Source: Anadara kagoshimensis (lineage: Eukaryota > Mollusca > Bivalvia > Arcoida > Arcidae). Taken from it: a stretch of DNA of 64,000 bases. Each line of letters opens with the position of its first letter. Position 1 is the first letter of the stretch. Below, piece after piece: positions 57,996-64,000 of this stretch. The stretch spans positions 18,383,533-18,447,532 of the forward strand of contig CM037865.1 in assembly GCA_021292105.1 (NCBI GenBank). The letters are read 5' to 3'. Under the pieces are notes generated by a model that had not been told where the DNA came from, did no database searches, and saw only the letters and a list, made by a program, of their open reading frames with translations. A program made the translations under genes and the position numbers.

Positions 57996-59140
57996 ATAAA
58001 TATTTTGTTTTTTATTATATACCTTTTCAAAATGGTACAGATAAAGACAAACTCTATGTTTGTGTTCATGTCCATGACCCTATTGATAGATTAATTTACT
58101 ACCATGCGACTTCGTGTCATAAATCTCCACTTAAGATATATATCACATACGAGTGACTAAATAATACAAGAATTTTAAATTTCTCAGAAGAATACTTATT
58201 AACTAAAGATGCCGCTTGTTTTTTATTGTCTTCAAGATAATCAAGATAAATCAACTTCATTTTAATTTTCTGAATATATCACAACAAATCAGTGATTGTA
58301 CGGACAATATCTTTTCTATCACACACTTTCTTTTTCTCTCTCTATCTTTATCTTTATTTATTTATCTCTCTAATCTGAGAACAATTGGTAGAATGATATT
58401 CCATAGTTTATGTAACATTCATAAATTGGTAATAACAAACCATTCAGCTATTTAGAGGCCGACTGCTTGGCTTTTATCAATCCAGTCTTAAATGATCTTC
58501 TTGAAATCAGCTAGGTATATAAATATTTAGGTCAAAGGATGATGGCTATTAAAGATGTTTAGTTATCTAAAGCCAATTACAATAACAATGCTTGTTCCTG
58601 TCCATTGTAAATGACATGCCAGTGTTTTTCGTACGTAAACTTATTGACACGGATTATGGTTACACGAATTATGACCTCTCATATTCTTGTTAAGAGCTAT
58701 TGTGTTGCCATAAATATCGATGCTAAATGGACTAAAGGGATTAAAAGAGCTATTCCATTCCCTGACAAATCTAAAACAGATCAAAATGAAAACAAATATT
58801 TTTTATTATTAAAATGTTTAGTTCCATGCCAACTTTTAGCAGAAATGTCAATGATTTATGTTGTGAAAATAACTTTCAAGTGGTTTTGATGTATTAAAAG
58901 ATTTTGAAAGTGACAATTCTATCATAAACTGCTTAACAATACAGAAGTTTCATTTTTTTCATTCAGGTAATCTTTTCAATTATTTGGTGTAAATATATTA
59001 GTTTAAGGTTTTTCAATAGTATCAGATAATATATACAATTATGAATGTCTTCTATGTTTCTTGAAATGATTTAAAAGTATATACAATGTTTTGTTACACT
59101 TATGTTAATTACAAGCCATATATATTACTTCTATTTTAAG
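57996..59140. other. Probable intronic or intergenic sequence
   Basis: No coding motif. Short TCTC/TTTATC runs near 58335-58368. Confidence 0.35.
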
Positions 59141-59528
59141 TTGAAACAGAACTTATCCTTGGAACCGAAGCTGGAGTGCTTTTGTGTAGTAATAAGTCAT
59201 ATTCGCAGTTGTACGGTGGGCGTTTTGTATTACATTTTGACTTCTTAAAAGATCAAAATGAGATAGTGCTTGGAAAAGAGCATGGCGTAGCCATAGGTGA
59301 CTTATGGAATCTAACCTATACTTTGAAGCAGCAAGAACTCAATTTCCATGGATTTGCAATTTCAATTCAATTCGACTGGGTTGGTGAAAAAGTATACTTT
59401 CTTGGACTGTCACTAATTCAATCCGTGATATTTGTAATGTCAGCCATTGATGACAAATATTATGACATGCCTTTGGTCAGATTTTATTATGCAGTTCTAA
59501 AGGGCATTGCTTTAGATCCTGCTAAAGG
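59141..59528 (+). CDS. LDL-receptor class B (YWTD) exon, open
   Basis: Exon of an LRP/LDLR-like receptor gene. It follows an acceptor 'cttctattttaag' and is open for 129 codons ('ELILGTEAGVLLCSNKSYSQ' at the start). It contains 'FDWVGEKVYFLG' and 'SVIFVMSAIDD', a YWTD blade with the usual F-D-W opening, and ends 'LKGIALDPAKG' with a strong donor 'gtgagt' (59529) inside the Gly codon (phase 2). No in-frame ATG marks a start here, so it is an internal exon; upstream exons were not found with confidence. The encoded blade would lie in the extracellular part of the receptor. Which family member this is cannot be told from these blades alone. Confidence 0.8.
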
Positions 59529-60944
59529 GTGAGTGAATTGAATGATAGCTACCTTTTTATATGCCATGTCCCCTTATATTACACTGTATAGTTATATCGT
59601 TATATATGTATGTGTATCAGGTAGTTGTGATCGCAGGAATGCATGTGTGCATCATTAAAACTTATGAACAATTATTTATTTGTAAAATATTTCAGTGAAA
59701 GTCAATTATAAGAAGTTTATGCGGTGTCATGATCTCAGATGCAACTCATTAGGCTTTCAGAGGTTTACCTATCAAACGTTCTGCCAATCGTCAATTGTTC
59801 ATCTTACATTACCTTGTTAACTTTGATCTCTTGTGAAAAAGCTTAACAAAATTCAAATCCTAATAAAAATTATCCTGTATGCGTAAATGGATATAAGAGA
59901 GGGGTTTCCTTGGAACTCAAAGAAGTTGAGAGTAGCAAATATTGTTAAATAGATTGCTAAATGTACAACTGCATTTACATGCATATTATGATAATCAACA
60001 TTACTTTGATAGTTCAAAACTTAAAAAGTGTATACGAGTTAAATAAAAAATATGAATGTTTATAAATGGCACTTGCGACAAAAAGTTTTGATTTTAATTT
60101 TACAAACATCAGGGAAGGTATTTCGATATATTTTTTAATATAATCAATAATTAAAGTGTAAATTTCACCTGAAAAGTTTTAGAAGCAACATTATTGTTTT
60201 CAAACGGAATGGTATTGATACAAATGTTGTCATTTAAACTGCAAATGTACAATGTTCCGATGTGATTTTATAATATACTTCTGAATTAAATAATTTATCA
60301 TAACAATATTAAAATAGACAGCACATGTAATATCAATGAGTCAAGGTGTATTTTGACAATTAAAATTAGATACTTAAAACTCGAATTATGAAATTCACAG
60401 CGAAAGTTTAGATCATTGATATTAAATGTTTGATAAGGAATTTTAATTCGCAAAAAACAGTAATGGCATGCTTCATAAAAGCACGATGTATGAACGAACA
60501 TTTGGTTAAGCAAAATACATGAATATTCAATTCTAATTTACCGAAGTATATTTTGTTGATTTCTGATTTAGTATTTGCCTAGAGTCTACAAGATTGAAAT
60601 TTATCTCAGATTTAGGAGTAATTTTTGGTTATTTATGTTAACATAATTGTAACTATCTTCAACTTAAATCCAAATCCACAAGCAGTAATGCATTCTGAAA
60701 TAATATTTTCTATTCTTGATTATAACTGTTCCAAATAAGGCCATTTTGAGTTAGAAATTTAGGGGTTACATATTTATTTTAATCCAATCGATATTTCGAA
60801 ACATGTAGATATTTGTATTGAATAACATTTAAGTCATCATCATCAGTGCCTAGATGAACAGTTTCAACATAATCGGAAATAATTATGATTTTATGTTGAT
60901 ATCTCGAATACAGACTCTGCTAAAATCAATCTTTTTTTTACCAG
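59529..60944 (+). other. Intron between YWTD exons
   Basis: Begins 'gtgagt' and ends with a pyrimidine-rich 'ctttttttttaccag'. The exons on both sides join in frame through the DPAKG glycine codon. No internal gene seen. Confidence 0.8.
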
Positions 60945-61350
60945 GTTACTCTTTTTCATCAGTGACCACACTATTAACAAAATGTCATTAAATGGAAACA
61001 GGTCAACTATTAAAACTATTCTGAACCGTACAAATATCAACTATGTTGGCTTTATTTTAACTGCCGATGTTTATGAAGAAGATTTGTATTGGATTTCTGT
61101 GGACACACATTACTCAGTGAGAAGAGTTTCATACAATGGTGACATATTGGAGTACCCATTTCAGAAGTCAATAATGATAAACCTTTATACGACAAGGACA
61201 CATTATATAACAGATGATTACAGCGACTTTGGAGATAACTGGATCGTGTGGATGTGCGACAAAAAATTCGGGGGCGATTGTACAATGCTTCTTGAGACGT
61301 CTATTTATATAGGACAAATAAGAACATACCCTGAAGAGAGGAGTATCTAG
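60945..61350 (+). CDS. LDL-receptor class B (YWTD) exon, open
   Basis: Continues the preceding exon in frame: 'LLFFISDHTINKMSLNGN' completes the 'LDP.KG.LF' motif, and 'ADVYEEDLYWISVDT' and 'RRVSYNGDILEYP' form the next YWTD blade. 'IVWMCDKKFGGDC' near the end supplies two cysteines, perhaps the start of an EGF-like module. The frame reaches TAG at 61348-61350 directly before a consensus donor 'gtaagt' (61351). The stop is therefore either the last codon of a truncated product or, more likely, marks a small error or mutation at the exon edge. Confidence 0.8.
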
Positions 61351-62480
61351 GTAAGTATGTTGTAAATGTTACTTGTGTTATCTGTATCAGAAAATGTTCT
61401 GCTCTCTGCCTTTTTTTTGGGGGGGAGGGGATATGGTTGGGAGAGGGAAAGTAAGACGCGCAGACCAATACCTTTCTTCTGTCAGCTATTAAAAATTGTT
61501 TCTATTAACCTACTAATGATTATGCTTCTAAAACCAAAATTAATCTCATATATCTAAGTTTTTTAGGCACATATGGTTTTTATTGAAATTGAAATTGAAA
61601 TTTTAGCTGTCTATTAATGATTGTGATTTTGGAGTATTGGTACGATTTTATATTCTGTACATTTTAACAAATACTGTTAATCTCATTTACCTTTCGCGAT
61701 TAATGCTCATAACGCCTTTCTTTTATGATCCATATGGGATTGCTGGGTGGGAAGGTGCTTATTGAAAGGGCCACTTATACAACATTAATATCTCTTTTTT
61801 GTGTATGGTTACTCTAGAGAGGTTCTTTAAAGTTCTGCATTTCTGCCCGATTCGAATACAGAAAAAATATCATGGAGTGGTGCAAAAATTGTGCCAAATT
61901 TAATATGGATTTTTTGTTACCGAATAACGAAGTCTATTTCTCTTAACATATTGTTGAAGTACTTGCAGTATATCTTTGTTGGAAGCATGCATGTTTGTTT
62001 CTGATACAAAGGTAAAATGTTCAAAGGACTGGATCTTTCAACATTGAAAACATCAAAGGGGCCGGATTGTATATTGATACGGGTTTATTTGCTTTGTTAC
62101 ACCCAACAGAAGATAATATGTTCTTTGAAAATTCCTAATCACCATTCAATATAATACGTAAAGGTTTCTCTTTTGTCTTTACGTGATAGTGCCATTCTTA
62201 GGTCATACTTCATCCTTGATGTTGAAGTTATGGAATCACTAAAATATATAATATAATATGTTACGTCGTTTATTATTCTCTTAATTTGTAATTAGCAAAT
62301 TATCATGTGTTGGAACATCTTAAGATGCTAAATGAACGTGAGCGTTTGTCGACAATAGTATAAAATCTCTCCTACTTTTCACTTACCGCAACCGTAAAAC
62401 ATTTGATAAAGTACTGGATTTGTATGTGCATTTTCTTGGGCTCATAATTAGCAAAGGATGAAATCACATCTTTAAGCTTT
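61351..62480. other. Probable intron or 3' flank
   Basis: Begins with a consensus donor. A G-run near 61421-61440 and no further YWTD motif. Confidence 0.4.
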
Positions 62481-62523
62481 GCATAAAGATGGCATAAAGA
62501 TGGTCTTTATGCCATCTTTATGC
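62481..62523. repeat. Perfect 20-bp-arm hairpin of a CATAAAGATGG unit
   Basis: GCATAAAGATGGCATAAAGA, three bases (TGG), then its exact complement. Each arm is itself a direct repeat of an 11-bp unit. A diverged third arm ('ctttatgccacctttatacc', 'atctttatgcat') lies at 62553-62585 and could pair with the left arm as an alternative. Confidence 0.92.
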
Positions 62524-62784
62524 ATAGCGTAAAGATGCATAATGTCCAAAGTACTTTATGCCACCTTTATACCATCTTTATGCATGAAAATGTTTTATAA
62601 AGTTAACTGTACATTTTCATTTGTATGGTTTAGTCTCACTTAGCCATACATTTGAAAAAAGCATAGTCTCGTTTAGATATATTTTAAAATCGCCAAATTT
62701 TACCCGAGACCTGTACACCTGGAAATAGTCTATTTCCTAAATATGCATTTCATAACCAAAAAAAAAAAAAATTACTAGTTTGTT

Positions 62785-62945
62785 TATGTTCTTATTTATT
62801 TATTTTTTATTTATTTATTTATTTATTTAATTATTTATTTCTTTATCCATGTATTGATTTTTTTACATATATTGATTTTATTTATTTATCTATTTATTTA
62901 TTTTTTTGTATTGATTTTATTTCTTCATTTATTTATTCAATTCTT
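62785..62945. repeat. (ATTT)n-rich low-complexity tract
   Basis: Interrupted TTTA/ATTT repeats, preceded by an A-run at about 62758-62771. Similar in composition to the 34.4-35.2 kb array but without its interspersed unit. Confidence 0.85.
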
Positions 62946-63533
62946 CTTGCATGTCAGAATCACAATAAATAATTTATTCCGGCGAGAAACAGAAGCTGAT
63001 TATTATTATTATTATTAATATTATTAAACCTGACAGTCATCGGAAGTTTCTCTGTAACGAAATAACGTCTCTGGGTTAAGAAATAACTAAAAAAAAATAA
63101 TAATAAATAATAAATTATTATCGGCGACATTTACTACAGATTATTACGTTATATACCATCTTTGAAATATAGCTGGTCCACAGCTTCTGAGATAATTATT
63201 ATTAGTCCACCTTGATAAAAGGTTTGTTTATTAGACATTCCTTAGATTGAGACCCGTACCTTTAATCAACAGGAAGTGTTCTTACAATTAACAAAATTGA
63301 TTGACAGGTGTTCAGATAGCAGGATTTCATGACACCTGGAAATATACCACTCCAATCATTTGATTTTGTCTTGGATGTAGAACTGATTGTGAAAAGAAAA
63401 TATTATGTATACGAGAGTAATATGAAAATAGGCATTGCCTATCCCGGGAAATGTCCAAATTTATTATCGGGTTATTGTGCACACACACACACACATACAC
63501 CCAAAAAAGGGATGGCACACATTGTTTTGTCTT
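62946..63533. other. Non-coding with short simple repeats
   Basis: TTA repeats near 63000-63025 and a (CA)n tract at 63479-63500. No gene supported. Confidence 0.45.
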
Positions 63534-63546
63534 ACCAAATACTAGT

Positions 63547-63824
63547 TAAAGTTAAAGTCTGTCCCGAGCCATTAGGCCCATCAGGCCGGAGCTTATCCCG
63601 GTTTCGGTGATGTTAAGCGACTGAGAGTACAAGACTCTCCCCTGAATGGGACGCCGGTCCATCGCAGGGTTAACCCCCAGCATTTTGCTGGTACTCATTT
63701 ATTTTTCAGCTGAGTGAACTGGAACAACGTGAAATTAAATGTCTTGCTCAAGGACACAACACATCGCCCGGTCCAGGGATTCGAACCCACGACCTTGAGT
63801 CCAACGCCTTAACCACTAGGCCAC
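63547..63824 (-). mobile_element. tRNA-derived SINE with 13-bp target-site duplications
   Basis: On the minus strand it starts at 63824 with a tRNA-like head: A-box region 'TGGCCTAGTGGTTAAGG' and a perfect B-box GGTTCGAATCC. Next comes a conserved body ('TTGAGCAAGACATTTAA', 'CAGTTCACTCAGCTGA', 'GAGTACCAGC'), a type of central domain seen in many animal SINEs, then a tail with repeated 'ACTTTA'. ACCAAATACTAGT flanks it at 63534-63546 and 63825-63837, giving exact boundaries (278 bp). Perfect duplications and an intact B-box suggest a young insertion. Confidence 0.93.
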
Positions 63825-63837
63825 ACCAAATACTAGT

Positions 63838-64000
63838 GGGACTGACTATAGGTAACTACCGCCAAGTTCTTGCGTCATCTTTCAATCATGTTCTGTCACA
63901 CAGAACTGAGTTTTGGGTATGATCTTTCCAGGGACACAAAAGGCTATTCAATTACCCAATATAGTGAATATACTAATCCATACCACAACATTCTCACATT
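63838..64000. other. Non-coding end of window
   Basis: Nothing recognised. Confidence 0.3.

Noticed and set aside
58611-58889. 92-codon plus-strand frame between YWTD exon sets
   Set aside because: No YWTD motif, no bounding splice signals and no recognisable domain.
63770-63824. Possible tRNA gene with perfect B-box
   Set aside because: It is the head of a SINE; the acceptor arm does not pair and the body continues for more than 200 bp.

Overview
The window looks like AT-rich, repeat-dense nuclear DNA of an animal, most likely a marine bivalve mollusc. This is an inference from tRNA-headed SINEs, a Ty3/Gypsy element with the Gmr1-type gene order, a retroelement 3' region with the 'cttaccctt..ggagcac' block familiar from bivalve sequences, abundant microsatellites, and spliced LDL-receptor class B (YWTD) exons. 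There is no bacterial gene organisation, and most short open frames are chance.

Layout. 1-16.9 kb is non-coding and repeat-rich. It holds a four-unit tandem repeat, (TAA)n, a SINE with 14-bp target duplications, and two inverted copies (4.24-5.40 and 11.64-12.81 kb) of a 1.15-kb repeat carrying two tRNA-like heads. It also has a ~20-bp periodic array with an inverted arm, a tandemly duplicated (GA)n block, and the decayed 3' end of a YIDD-motif reverse-transcriptase element (13.8-14.5 kb), whose 3' fragments recur across the window.

16.98-28.38 kb is a nested structure. A broken Ty3/Gypsy-like retrotransposon has the order gag-PR-INT-RT-RNase H. Its left LTR (16983-23391) is split by a 5.7-kb terminal-inverted-repeat (TIR) element (17413-23137). 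At its right end RNase H stops at a second LTR lying in INVERTED orientation (27646-28376). That LTR lacks the insertion and so preserves the empty site, which proves a 5-bp target duplication (AGTGT). The inserted element carries one minus-strand gene, broken by three frameshifts, with N-terminal Cys/His clusters, a candidate DDE-like core, a FEN/XPG-like PIN nuclease domain and a Cys-rich tail.

28.4-36.9 kb holds tandem repeats, a large ATTT array and a Tc1/mariner-type MITE. 36907-40989 is a second DNA transposon, with 32-bp TIRs and a 4-bp target duplication. Its protein fuses an OTU cysteine-protease domain to a transposase-like core with a 'SDNCTGQNRN' motif; the C-terminal tail lies behind an in-frame stop. 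43.5-44.6 kb has three strong palindromes. 44.6-47.3 kb appears to be an old duplicate of sequence scattered over 30.6-42 kb.

53.4-61.4 kb holds the only host-like coding sequence: two sets of YWTD beta-propeller exons on the plus strand. One set (53.4-54.6 kb) is frameshifted; the other (59.1-61.35 kb) is open and well spliced. Both introns split the same glycine codon, which points to duplicated exons of an LRP/LDLR-like gene. The window ends with (ATTT)n tracts, a perfect 20-bp-arm hairpin and a SINE with 13-bp target duplications.

All similarities were judged by eye. Family names rest on motif recognition, not searches.
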